Below, one piece after another: positions 14,576 through 27,400 of a stretch of DNA of 64,000 nucleotides. A model generated the notes under the pieces. That model was not told the DNA's origin and made no database searches. It was given only the letters and a program-made list of their open reading frames with translations. Position numbers and translations under genes: made by a program. The stretch lies in NCBI GenBank assembly GCA_947579665.1, contig OX388349.1, positions 28,118,459-28,182,458 on the forward strand, given 5' to 3'. Position 1 is the first letter of the stretch. Each line of letters begins with the position of its first letter. This DNA comes from Sympetrum striolatum (lineage: Eukaryota; Arthropoda; Insecta; Odonata; Libellulidae).

Positions 14576-15333
14576 GAGGTACAAGTATACTCTCATCAGC
14601 TGGACTAATTAATGATTATCGGCATATATTGTGTTATAGTAGTTTCATACTCTACGTATCAGTGTTTTATAGGTTTCTATTGAAACTGATCAATTTTTTT
14701 TTGAGACTTCTATGGCTACGTTGAAGATATAGGTGAAAAAGAGCTCGGATGTCTTATATGTCAACAAGAGCGTAGCTTCATCGTAATGCTAGACTTATCT
14801 CGCAAGCCTAAATGAGCCGCTTTCAGAGGGGTTAGTGGTTAATTTAGAACTTTGGTCTCATTCATCTGTATGCTTATTTGTGATATATTCCCTCGTGTCC
14901 TATAATACTGCATTGCGGCGGTGTAATTGTGTAATATATGTTGAAGTCCAAGGACGTTATCGTGGTACCGATTTTGTAGCTTTATTCTCTTCCTATTTTA
15001 AATTATTTAAAGGTTATTGTTTTACCTTATTTGATAATGTTTAGAAATTTGTGAATTTTTGTATATTTTACTTCTTATCTAATCGTAATATGTGACATAG
15101 TTGTTACATTAATTGGGGCATTGTTTCAACTCACTCGTTAGTAAATAATCAATCATGGAAAGTTGAAGTTAAAAAATCTTATAATTGATTATTGAGCTTA
15201 AATTATCGTACGTTTATCGAATTCTGAGATAATTTACTTGTAAATTGAAGGTTGAATCTTGGAAAATTGAGACTGAAGTTGTGACTTAAAGGCGCTATCT
15301 TGAGTAAATTCCTGCATCGAACTCTTATACATC

Positions 15334-15446
15334 ATGGCTTCAAGTGATGAAAATGAGATATTTGCCGAAGTTTTTAAAGGGCATAGTCCTTGTCCTTTAG
15401 AAGAATCTAGTCCTGCCGAACAGGAATACGTGTGCAATCTATGCAG
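15334..15446 (+). CDS. mei-P26: mei-P26-like exon 1 (N-terminus and first RING cysteines)
   Basis: Starts at 'atcATGGC'. It is acidic and Ser/Glu-rich, then ends with the first RING pair C34-x2-C37 at 'tgcag|gttcgt'. It ends in phase 2 (113 nt). The 83-base intron 1 follows. A cryptic reading through the donor exists but would break the RING. Confidence 0.75.
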
Positions 15447-18400
15447 GTTCGTAAATGTTTCAGATATTATAATTTAACTGGAGTGCATCAAGAGATTATT
15501 AAATTGAAAATTTTTACACAATTTTGCAGCAACAAATATTGCGAACCTCGAGTGCTGTCATGCTTGCATGTGTATTGTGAAGCTTGTCTTGACAAGCTCC
15601 TCATCAATGAAGCCGGAGACACTGCAAACCCAAATACAGTCATTGCATGTCCTGATTGCAAACAAGAAACGAAGGTATGTGAATTAAAGATGAATAACCT
15701 TTAAGTTTTAATCAAAATCAGATCTCGGTAAGGCTATGCTGGGATGCTAGTAAGCTGTTATTTTATTTTGGGTTGCCATTTCAAGGTGATAGTTATCCAA
15801 ATTTTGTGTCAAAGATACCACTACCCGCAATTCATAGTTTTAGTGAATCTCGGTTGTCTAAGTTTTGCATTTTTCACAAATTTTGGCTTGGCCATATGGA
15901 GATCACGTTGCAATTTAGACAAATAATTTATGGTCCTCCTAAAATTCGGTATATATTCAACTCATTCTCAACATTCATTCCATCCTCGCTCAAGAAGACT
16001 ATTCTAAAATGTTACTTTAATAATGTTTTATTCAAATATCCTAGTCTATTTTTAATCCTTGTATTTATTACAGAGGATGATGATCAGATTTATCGTCATA
16101 GTGAAATGAGTTGTTCAGAATTCATTTTCGTAAAGAGCACATTGTTTTTGGCCTTGCTTTACAATATATAATCATAATGATTTAATCGTCTCCACGTGTT
16201 CCTCTAGGGATTGCTTTTGCATAGTGATCAATGAGAACTGAAATTTTATCTTTAATTGCCATTCCAGTGCTGTGATATGTATACTATTAATTTATATCAG
16301 ATCGTTATTTATAAAGGCCAATCATGAAGTAGTCAATGTACAAGCATTATTGGTGCTTTTTTGACTCTTATCACAAGAGAGTGTAGCACCTATGTTTGGT
16401 GAGTGTACTTATTATTTTTGATTTCTTTGTTGAAAACAATGTGTATGACCCGTTTTATAAACAGGATGCTTATGTATTGGTGTGAGGTTATTGTCCTTAG
16501 TAGCCATCTAGTGAGTGATAGGGGAGCTACTTAAGCAATTTCTTGAATTTACGTTTAACTTTTTACTCTCGTCAGTGCACTATTTGAAATTGCCACATAA
16601 TTATTAGCATTTTATAGTCTAGAGAGTTAAACTTAAGACTGAAATAGCTGTCTTCGCTTTGTCAGTGCTATTTTAGTTAAAACAAGTGCTTGTGCTACAA
16701 AGTTTGCCTAACCAGTTCATAAGTAGAACTTGTATTCGAATTTCTTGAAAAATTATTCAAAATATAAAGTTAAGCAAATTTTAGCCAATATTTAAATTCT
16801 ACCCTTGACTCTCATCTAATTCTACTCTTGATCTACCCCTCTTGATTCTACCCCTTATACGGTCTCACTCATAATATTTATGTTTCCAAATAGAATTCTT
16901 TTTACTTAAAGTAAAGGATAATAGATTTAGTCAGTATATTATTTTTCTTAGCTTTTTGATAAGCAATGATTTATTATCAAACGTAAATTCAGAAGATATT
17001 TCCTGAATGTTGCTCAGGACTCAGCTTCATTTCTAACATAGTTTCCCCACAGTTTCAAATCCTTTCTTTAAATTGCCAATGCTCTCAATTGGTGTTCAAG
17101 CTAGATGAGAAGTTGAATTCCTTTATTTGATATGCTAAAATACTTAACTCAGGGAGCTAATACAGTATCTAATATCATCAGTACCCTTGTGAAATATGAC
17201 ATGCTGCATTATATGAAACATTTGATGTGTTTTGCATTGAACTTATGCTGTGTGTGACTGTATTTTCTGTTTAATTGTGTGGCATACATCACAGAATTTG
17301 TTGAATTTGCAAAGTTCTCCAATTATGAGAGCTTTTTAACAATTGTTCTCCACTGTTTTTGTAACAAATTTATTTCAATGGAACCTGCAACAATCCGGAA
17401 TGTATGCATGATTAGTGATAACTATTTCATGTTGTACTTAATTATCATGTAGCTAGTTGATAGAGCAAATATTTGCTGTGTTTGTTCACAGATTTGTTGA
17501 CAGTGTTTAGGTTGATTTGTATAACATTGGCAAAAGGAGTGTTCTCTGAACAAGAGCCACTTAAGGACATAATAATTTAATTATAATGTGAAAAGAAGGT
17601 GTACACTAAATGCATCAACGGTGAGTTTGAAATATGTTTGTCCATGTTAATAGAATGAATATGGCAAAATAACACATAAGTGCCTAAACTGAGTGTTATG
17701 TAACGAGGTAATCTGCAGTTTGAGAGGTGTGCTGCTCTTGTGCATGAATTATACTTATAAGCTATGGAAGACTCTCTGTGTTGAGTAGTGATGAAGAATT
17801 CACAGATTTGCATCTTATTTACTTGAGCATGTGAAGGGATTACTTCTTCAGGTATCATACATTTTTGCCATACCCAAAATTTACTTACAAAAAAAATCGA
17901 TATTGAAAATGTTTATTTAGATGATTCTATTTGATTTTTTATGATCTATAATAAATTAAAGTTTTGTATATAATATTTTTTAATGTTGATATTTTTATCA
18001 CCATTTAAGTATGCTATGCAAAATATTTTACTTACCTCATAGTAGGGGTATCCTTCCTGGCACTTGGACTCATTGTTTAAGCAATAGGTTATCTTTAAAG
18101 TCTACTCATGTATAAAAGGAATCAAGATCTTTCTCCATCAGTGTAATTTATGCCACAGTCCAATTGTGTTGAATTCTTATCTATTATTTGTGACTGATTT
18201 GTATATGCAAATGGCAGTATTGATAATTCTTCTGAGTATTTTTTTCTAAAGCAGTAATCATAATACATGTACAGATTTCTAAGTATGAGAGAAGTAAAAG
18301 ATAGGAATAAATTACCTTACTTTCTTACCATTCTTTAATGTACTAGTAGAAGAAAAGATGTACTTTTATATTTCTGAGAATTTGATTATGATATTCAGAT

Positions 18401-21400
18401 TATCATTTACCAGAGTAATAAGTCTGAAGTTGAAAGTAACTCATATCAAACATTTTAGCTAATTTCATACTTATGTAACCTCTACATAACTCACATAAAA
18501 TATGGATAATGTGTTTATCTTTTTGAGTATCTAGTCCACCTTGATAAATGAATATATTTCCTGCTTGCGTACTTGTGTTGTCTTTTTTACCAACTCCTTT
18601 CCCATTGTTATAGATATTATCTGGAGCTCAGAAAACTTTTATAACAATAAATCTGCAGGAACAGCAATTGTGTTGAATACATAATTTGAATTGTGAAATT
18701 ATCTGGTTTGAAAAGCTGTTATCATGTAATACCAGTAATGATGAGCATTATGATTAGAATTTATCATTTCCTGAAGCTGCCATCTATAGATATATGCAAG
18801 AGTCAATCATTTTAGGCAGAATTTTACGAAGTGAATGTCAACCTAGAAATATGTGCAGATGTAAATGGCCCTTCTGAGATAAAAATCAATATGATCTGGC
18901 ATTACTTAGTGATAGACCATGGTTCAGAATAAAAGCCTTTGCAAATTTTCCATGTAGTTCTAATGAAATGACCAGCTTTGCTATTGTTGAGGTATCATCT
19001 TCTATTATAAGATGTTAATGTAATAACTAAAATGGCCATGTTAAAACTCAATGGAAAATTCACTAATTCTTTCCTATTTAAGATTATCTCATAACTTATG
19101 AGTTAGTCCGTAGCATATTATAGTGATTAATTATGTTGAATATTCAACAATAAGAAATGGAATCTGACATATACTATTGTGTCCAAAGCTTGCAGAATTA
19201 AGATCATACATATATTCTAACTTGGTTATTAACTTATTCTACTGAAAAAAATTTCATTATTGCTATTTATTCTCTTTCAGCCCTTGAGATCTATTTGCTT
19301 CCCTTAAAATCAAGATAAAAATTCTTAATGTAATTTAAATAAAAATCCATTTTTGGTATCCAGTCCTGTATTAGCCCACCATCTGTCCTACTTTCTGAAC
19401 ATGTCATAAGTAAGATGTATTGTGAATGAGTCTATTATCTCGAAGCCAGTGCATTATACAATATTTCATTGTGAACTCTGCTTGTTTTTCAATGAACATA
19501 CTTTTATCATAGCTTTAAATGTGATCAGGTTCCCTTGTAGCCAAGTGGGTACACATTCACTATTGGTAAAAATTATCTCAGGTTTATCCTGTAGCGCATA
19601 TTTAAAAAGATGACTAGTAGGAAAATGAACTTAGCAGCCAAGGTGCCTATTAAAAGTCCTTCTAAAAATGTGGGTCATCTAAAAATGTGGGTCATCTTAA
19701 AGTGTTAGTCCATGACTTCTGGGTGCTTTTGCATGCTGTATTGAAGCAAAAGATGGACACCACACTTATAAATCTTCAAGTTACTACAGGTAAACCATCC
19801 TGTTTTATTCATTGGTCATCATTGAGGCCATCTCAAGTATTGAATTCATAGTTGCATTATTTTATGCAGTTTATTTTGTAAAAATACTTATAAATGATAA
19901 CCTTAAAGTTACAGTTGAGTATCACAACTAAGATGAATTTTTAATGGATCATATTTATGCCCTAAAATATTGTAAGCTTAAAAATAATTTAGTAAAATAG
20001 ACCACAGCTTCGTCTAAATGTATTACTTTTAAATCCTGTATTCTTGAATGCCATGGTATAATTAAAGTAGAATTTCAATCTAGAAATTCTATGGAGTTAT
20101 GTAAAAATAGATACACAAGATGTAGTGATGTTTAATGTTTGCCCCTTCTGAAGTTAAGTTTGTCTAAACACAATTTTATTGTTCAAGGAAAGGATTGATG
20201 ATAATATTGCACCTTGAAGTTTATGCCTTGGAATATTTCCAAGAAAAAACGAATGCAATGAAAACTTGAAAATAGCATGTCTGAATGCCATAACAAGATA
20301 GCTAATTTGGCTAAAGTAATCACACTAAGTGTGATATCATGTTCACATTCTGTCCGGTCAGCCTTTTCCCTTTCCTTTTACTATTGGGAATGCTATCATT
20401 ATCTTGTGTGTCACAAAGTACTTAATGTCTTCTGTAAATCTTCTCTGTTGTTCTAAAATCAGCATTGATGATTGTTATAAAAGTAAAGTCCCACTTGTAC
20501 CTTGTTTTCATGTAGCCGAGAAGTACTTCATTGGTTTTTAAATTGTCTAGTAAGCATGTTTACATTTTGCCAGAATTAAGTTATCTTTCATTAGTTTTTT
20601 GGTACAGGATAGATTTAAAAATGTATCTTTTTCTACTTTTTCACACTCTTGTTTGTAGATGAGAAGGCATAAAAGTTATATAGTATAAGAATAGTGGCAC
20701 TAATTAAGATCTTTCGTCATGGAATGCCAAGAAAGGTGTTACTGGTAGAGTCACTGTATTTAGCTTTTTTGGACATGTTCTGCTTATAGCATTCTGGCTG
20801 AGGAAAGCAAAGGGAAATTACCTAAGTCCTCATTAGGCCTGGTAAGCCTCATTTCCCCCTACTTATACTATCTTGGTAGTGAGGCAATTTTTACAATAAT
20901 CCCGTGACGTTCGTGGCGTGAGTGGCTTGACTTGGGTGACGAAGGGTGACGCCTTCGACTCTTGATCGCTTTTTATACCAAATGGTGGAAGAATACAAAA
21001 TCTCTGTGGACAGTTTGAGCGTCGAAGTGATCATACTCCGCGCTCACCTCTGAAAGGCGCGCCAGCCAGCGGTCAATGTCTGTGTTCCGCTCGATTGTGT
21101 GTCTAGATGAGGAGATTTCGAAAAACTTTGGGCTAGCTTGAACATTGCTAAGAAAGCACATGGATGGTTAAGGTTGTTTTGGAGAGAGAGTTGTGCGACG
21201 TCTTGTAAATTCGGAGTCTTCCCGAATTGATGTTCGTATTGAGTGATTTTTTGTATTAAATTTCAATGAGCAGTTCAATTTAAGTTATCTTGTGTTGTAT
21301 TATATTGTTTGTGACTTGAATACTATTACTTATTATATTTAGTTTTGAGACTTATTTTCTGATTGATTTCCCGATGTCGTTATCCCGAGCTGGTTGCTGT

Positions 21401-24400
21401 TCAGAGTAGTTTTTTAGTTTCTTTCCAAGTTCTGATCTACAAGGTGGTACAGTAGCTATTGTTCGAAGTGAGAGGCAACAACTAGCCTTTGGGCCGATTA
21501 CCAATGTTACATTAAAATGTTACTCAGTTTTACTTTACTCCTTGGCAGTGCTGTACATCAAGTAAGTAATTATTTGAAAGTGTATTAAACTTGATAAACT
21601 TTGCAGGTGGGCACACGTGGAGCAGCATCTCTGCCTAGTGACCATGTTGCTGCCAATATCCTTGATATGGCAGCAATTGAAAGCACTGCTGTCCTCTGCA
21701 CGAGCTGCAAGACCAAGGAGAAAGCTGTTGCACGCTGCTCAGACTGTGCTCACTTCCTTTGCCCAAATTGCAACTCAGCCCACCAGGTTAGTTCCATTTA
21801 AATTGTCTTGAATTTTGTGTTTAATGAAATTGATTTCCTATCCTAGGGGTCACTTACACCATTTAAAGTAGATTCATTATATTTTTATTGATCCTTTGCC
21901 ACTCACAAGAATTTGTGTTACGCTGTTTCTCATGCAGTTAGCTACTTACCTTCTGTGACAAACGTTTTTATAATAAATTGTTCCATTAATATATTTCAGT
22001 AAATTGTTGGAGTTACACATTTTGATGACATTTTCATTGCTTTCATATGAAAATATAATGATAAAATCATGTTATTTTATTGCAATATTGCAAATTGTTG
22101 TCTTGTGAGCCTATGAGTACATATATTGGAAAAGTGAGCAAGCTATTGATTTTTCATATTTCCTTGCCTGTCACAGGTGTTAGTAAGTTTCATCATTAAA
22201 AGTTTTGTAACAATTGATAGGACCATGCTTTCCATAATGCCGTATTTAACACAATTTTCTTTATGTTACATTCTGTGAATCATTATTCCTTTTGATCAGC
22301 ATGGTTTGTGTACATAACTTGATTGTCTCTCTTTCTTCCAGTTCATGCGTTGCTTTGAGAACCATCAGGTGGTTGCCTTTGAGGAGTTAAAGAAGTCACG
22401 GGAAGCTGTACCCATCCACAAACCAATTTTCTGTTCTACTCATCCATCTGAGAATGTGCAGTATTTCTGCGAACCTTGTCAGGTTGTTATATTTTAGAAT
22501 CCTATAACTAAAAATGTTGTACAAGTAAAGGAATATTTGAAAGAAAGACAACTTTGGTCCTGAAACTTGAAAAACACTACTGAAGTGGCTTGTTAAGAGA
22601 TAACTTCAAAGTGGTTTCATGTGAAGTACATTTTGCAGTATCGATTTATGTTTTAATGTTATAAGGATCAATAAGAATGAGTCAATTTCAATGTTATGTC
22701 CTTAGCAAGGGATGGTTTATGAAGATTTCTATGGCTCACTTGGTACTGAGGTTACATTCTAAATGAAAGCATCTCTAGTATATTTGTTCCCTTTTTTTAT
22801 TTATGACTGTTACATTTTATTTGCAGGCTTTGATGTGCAAGGAGTGTATTGTTGAGCACAGTGGGTCATCACATGAGTGGGAGAGGGCGGGAGAGCTTGA
22901 AGGTCGTTTAAGGGAGGAGTTGGTATCCTTAATGGCACAGAGTAAAGCCCAAGTGGCTCTGTGCGAGGAAGCATCAACTCTACTTGAGAATGCCTTGGGG
23001 GAACTGCAGTTACAACACGATAATGCTCGTGCTTTCATCAAAGAAACATTTCAGGTATTTACTATTTCCTTTTCTTGGACATATTTCTCACTGACGAAAA
23101 CTCTCAGTAATGCCATTTTCTTCTTTCAGAGCTATAAAGCTATTTTGGAAAAATGTAGAGATAAAATTTTAGGAGATTTAGAAGCAATGCACTCCAAGAG
23201 AGAACTGAAGATCATGGACACATTTCACAAGTAAGTTCTCACTAGTTTATAAGGTTAAGTTAAACGAAATTAAAGCTATTGGGGATGTTATTTTACATTT
23301 TTTCTTTTTACTATTATTTCTTACTTACTTCTTGCACCATTCCAAGGATTTTGTTGCTGGTATGGTATCTGGATTTTATTTTTAATGGAATTTAATTTGA
23401 TTTGATTTTAGCGTTGAAAAGACTATGGATAAGATAGAAGATGCTTGCAAGTTCACTTCAAGACTCTTAGAACATGGAAATTCTGTGGAAATTCTATCTC
23501 TCAAAGGAATAGTTGGAGCTCAATTGAATAATCTTATTAACAACATGCCAAAACCTGATGTCAACGTAACACTTGAATTTGAAACTGACATGAAGAAATT
23601 TGAAGCTGCAGCAAAGGTATTTTACATTTTTTGTTGAAATGTTTTGTTTCCTTGTTGAAAATTGGCTTTTTGGAAAAATGAAATGTGTAAAAATTTAAAT
23701 GTCAGAGCAATGAGGCTAATCAATTTGCTGGAAAACATGCTGCTCTCTATCTACTGTTATTTCTTTTGGTATGTATGTCTCATTCATTCATTTTCCTATA
23801 TAATCAATGGGCCTAGTGTGTCTGCTGAATTTATGTACGAAATGATCTAATTTGATTGTCTAAGTACCATATAATGTATCAACTTCAATATATTTATAAA
23901 ATGAATCAATTGAGTTACTTAACTTTAACTTCTAGCTTTTTAAAATATTGAATTTCTATTTCTGGTTATGCCGAGTTCTCATATTCATAGAATCATGGAA
24001 AACAAAGTTTGCAATTTCCTAGAAATTTGAGTCTTTCATTATCTCAAAACGTCTCCTTATATGAACATCTATTCTAGTAATATTCATTCCATGTTTTAGG
24101 CTACTTTTGGAACCCTAAGAAAAGATCCACCAGGTACACCAAAAGGAGTGAGCCCGGCTCCATCGCTATCTGACCAACAGTCCCCACCTAACCCCAGCCC
24201 AGCTTCCCTTCCGACTTCTACTCAGTCCTCCTTCGAAGGTGAGCCTTCCTTTCCACCAATCACCCAGGTTCCTCCCCCACCAGTTGCCCCACCTCTGCCC
24301 TCCACAACACTGCCACCACCTGCTTCACTGCCTCTCAGCAGCCCTCCCCCTCCAGTAGGTCCCCTATCCCCTCCTGGGGTTGAACACACTGCTGCTCCAC

Positions 24401-27400
24401 TGCAACTCACCAGCATCCAAGAGTACAACCTGCAGCAGCTGGCTTCCTTAGCGGAAACAGTGGAGAGAGAGCAGGCAGTTGCTGCTGCTCGTGCTGCCGT
24501 TGCTCGCTCTTCTGTACCCCCTGTCCCTCCCCCAACTGCCCCCAGCTCCAACCCAAGTCCCACCCCATCCTCATTCTCCCTTGCAGACCTTTTCTCAGGG
24601 GATCTTAGTTCCACAAGCAATGCCATCAACAACCTTCAGGCCCTAGCCAAGTTAGGAGGAGGTCTTGGAGGTCCAGGTTAGTGTTTTTTTTTTGTTCAGA
24701 AATGCATGGGCATGTGTGGGAACTTTGAGGCTTGGTGAAGACTTCTACATTTTATGTTTGTCAACTTGTCAAAGTATCATCCCCCCAAAGGTATGTGTGT
24801 CCTATCTTTTCTCCATCAAATTTTTATTATTCCGTCTTGTATATTATTGTGATTTTAAATAATTTGATTTCTCCTTAATCTGGGTTGTATAATATGTACT
24901 GTATTTCCCGGCCTATAAAACCCACCTTGATTTTTCAGGTAAGAATTTATAAAAAAAACTCATACTTTGTTACGTAAGGTTGAGTGCCGGTAAACTCTCG
25001 TGAGAGATACAATGTATTAGCATAGGGATGACATCTCCGTTAGCCCAATGTGTATAAGTTTTGCAGCAGCACCACCTGCGAGTTTAAACTAAACATACTA
25101 CATTGTATGCATTTCCGATTTATCTGGGAATTTTTTAAAAGAAAGTTCTGTCATCGAAATATTAAAACTGTATTCCTTACTACTTAATCAAAAACTGTTA
25201 TTATCAAAATTTGTAATTAACTGATCTTTTCAATGCCTGATACAGTAAAAAATACTTAATGGTATGCATTTATCCCAGTGAATCAGTTTGCTTATTATAG
25301 GACGGAGTTATTCCCATATACCATCGGCGCATAAGACACAGACTGATTTTAGAGCATATTTTGGAGTTTAAAAAGTGCATCTTTTATGTCGGGAAATACG
25401 GTATTTGCTGTTTGTAGAATATGAATTATTTTTGAAGCAGTAATGAAGTTAATTACTCGAAGTACAAAGATAGAATTTTTTTATGTTGAGATGTCATTCC
25501 ATGATATAAATGTAATTCTTCTTTTTGATCATAGTTCTTTTTGTTATTGACATTAATGAAAGGTGAATAGACTATAATGTTGACATATAGTTATACCAGT
25601 AATATGGCATTCGTTGTATCTGTTGCTTCCAAAATTTATTATTCTTATTATTAAAGATGTGTGGTTATTATCAAATTATAATATAATTAATTAAAGAGTA
25701 ATGCTAATGGAAACTTGTCAATAATAGAGTTTTATACACCATTTCAATCCTCCATTAAAATATGTTTGAGGTATTTCCTCTAAATACACTTTTTTGTGTC
25801 ACTGTATGTGCACATGATCTACTTCCACTTTTTTGCATGAAATCTTTTTTATGCTTTTATTAGCAACTAGCTACACCTGGCTACGCATTGCTCAGTCAGA
25901 TATGAAATGAATTGGAATGTAAATAAAGGTATTCTAGCAAACATAGATTCTCATAGAAAAAACGTCATTCAATCCAATAGCCTTGGGTTGCTGCAGCTAT
26001 GTTGTGGAATGACAGGAAAGAAAGAAAAAAGAAGTTATACATAGAAAATAATGGCTGCTGCACTATGACCTAGACTCTTATTATGACATAAGGATATGAA
26101 GCTCGATCATTCAGATATTGCAACTGCATACGTCATAGCTGTAGATCTAAATGTTCTTGGTGTTGTTTAGACAATTAAGTTGCTCTTTTTCTCAATTCAA
26201 CCCATAATACACATAGTATGGCCCGAAAGAACTAAGACAACGATCAAATGGTAAATAACGAAAGAAATAAATTGTGCTGAATGCATCAATCAAATACAAT
26301 GTACCTTACACTTCTGTTTACGAAAATAGATCATTAAATTGTTTCCAAAACAAAAAAAATAAATTGAACTTGATATAACATTCTGTATCAAATTAACTCA
26401 CATGTCGATTTTCGAAAATAGATTATTCAAATCACTTCCAACGGTTGATTATGCACATCTAAGTGAATGAAATCAACAACTTTTCTCCTCTTCTTTAACT
26501 CCTAAAACGAAAACTATGGCCCGTGAAAAGACAAACATCAATCAACTGGAATATAATAAAATAAATGAATCAAACTATGTATCAATTAAATACTAATTAA
26601 CACACACTTTGATTTTTGGAAATAGATCATTTAAATCACTTACTATGAATCAATATACATATCAATGTCAACGAAATCAACCAAACATCAAACAAATTTC
26701 TTCTTAATTTTCAATTGGTAAAAATGCAGCAACTCGGATTCAACAATGGCAGGGGGACCGGTTGTTTACATCCTCAAAATTACAATCATTTCATGTAAAA
26801 TCTTGATAATTCAATTCGAAAACAATAACACTTGACGAAAATAAGATTCTTCGTTTATTTTCCCTTCTTTTGGTACTTGTCTTAATCTTTCATGATCATT
26901 CTTTTTAATTTCTTTTTGCAAAAGAAATAAAGTCTGCAGTGGAAAATATGAACTTTACGTGCATTTCTTATGGAAATGCTTTGACTCGACTGGGATCCTC
27001 GACTCGAACTGAGAATGAAATGTCACCAATTTTTACATCAAAAACACACTCACATTTGAATGCAGCTTTGTGCTAAAATGTCAAGTCATTCGATCAAGTA
27101 TTTTTCAATTTTTGCAGTCACAAACATAGGCAGGCTGAATTTTTATACTTAAGATGTCTGCAATCTAACAAATAGAATAAATGGAAAATAATATGATTGT
27201 TCCCAACTGTTTTTGGGATTGCATTTTAACATATTTCATATAAGTTAGCTTATTATTACTTAAGTGATACTTGAATTGGTTAACCTATTCAAGACTGGTG
27301 AGCTTAATGTTTAATTCAGATTTTAAATGTATTGGAATATCTTATGTTTGTTCTAAATATGTAATTATTTTCTAAAATAATTATTAATCAACCATTTATT

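Noticed and set aside
24222..24632. 136-codon open frame on the minus strand
   Set aside because: It is the antisense shadow of the Pro-rich exon 8; its Gly/Arg/Ala bias comes from the complementary codons.
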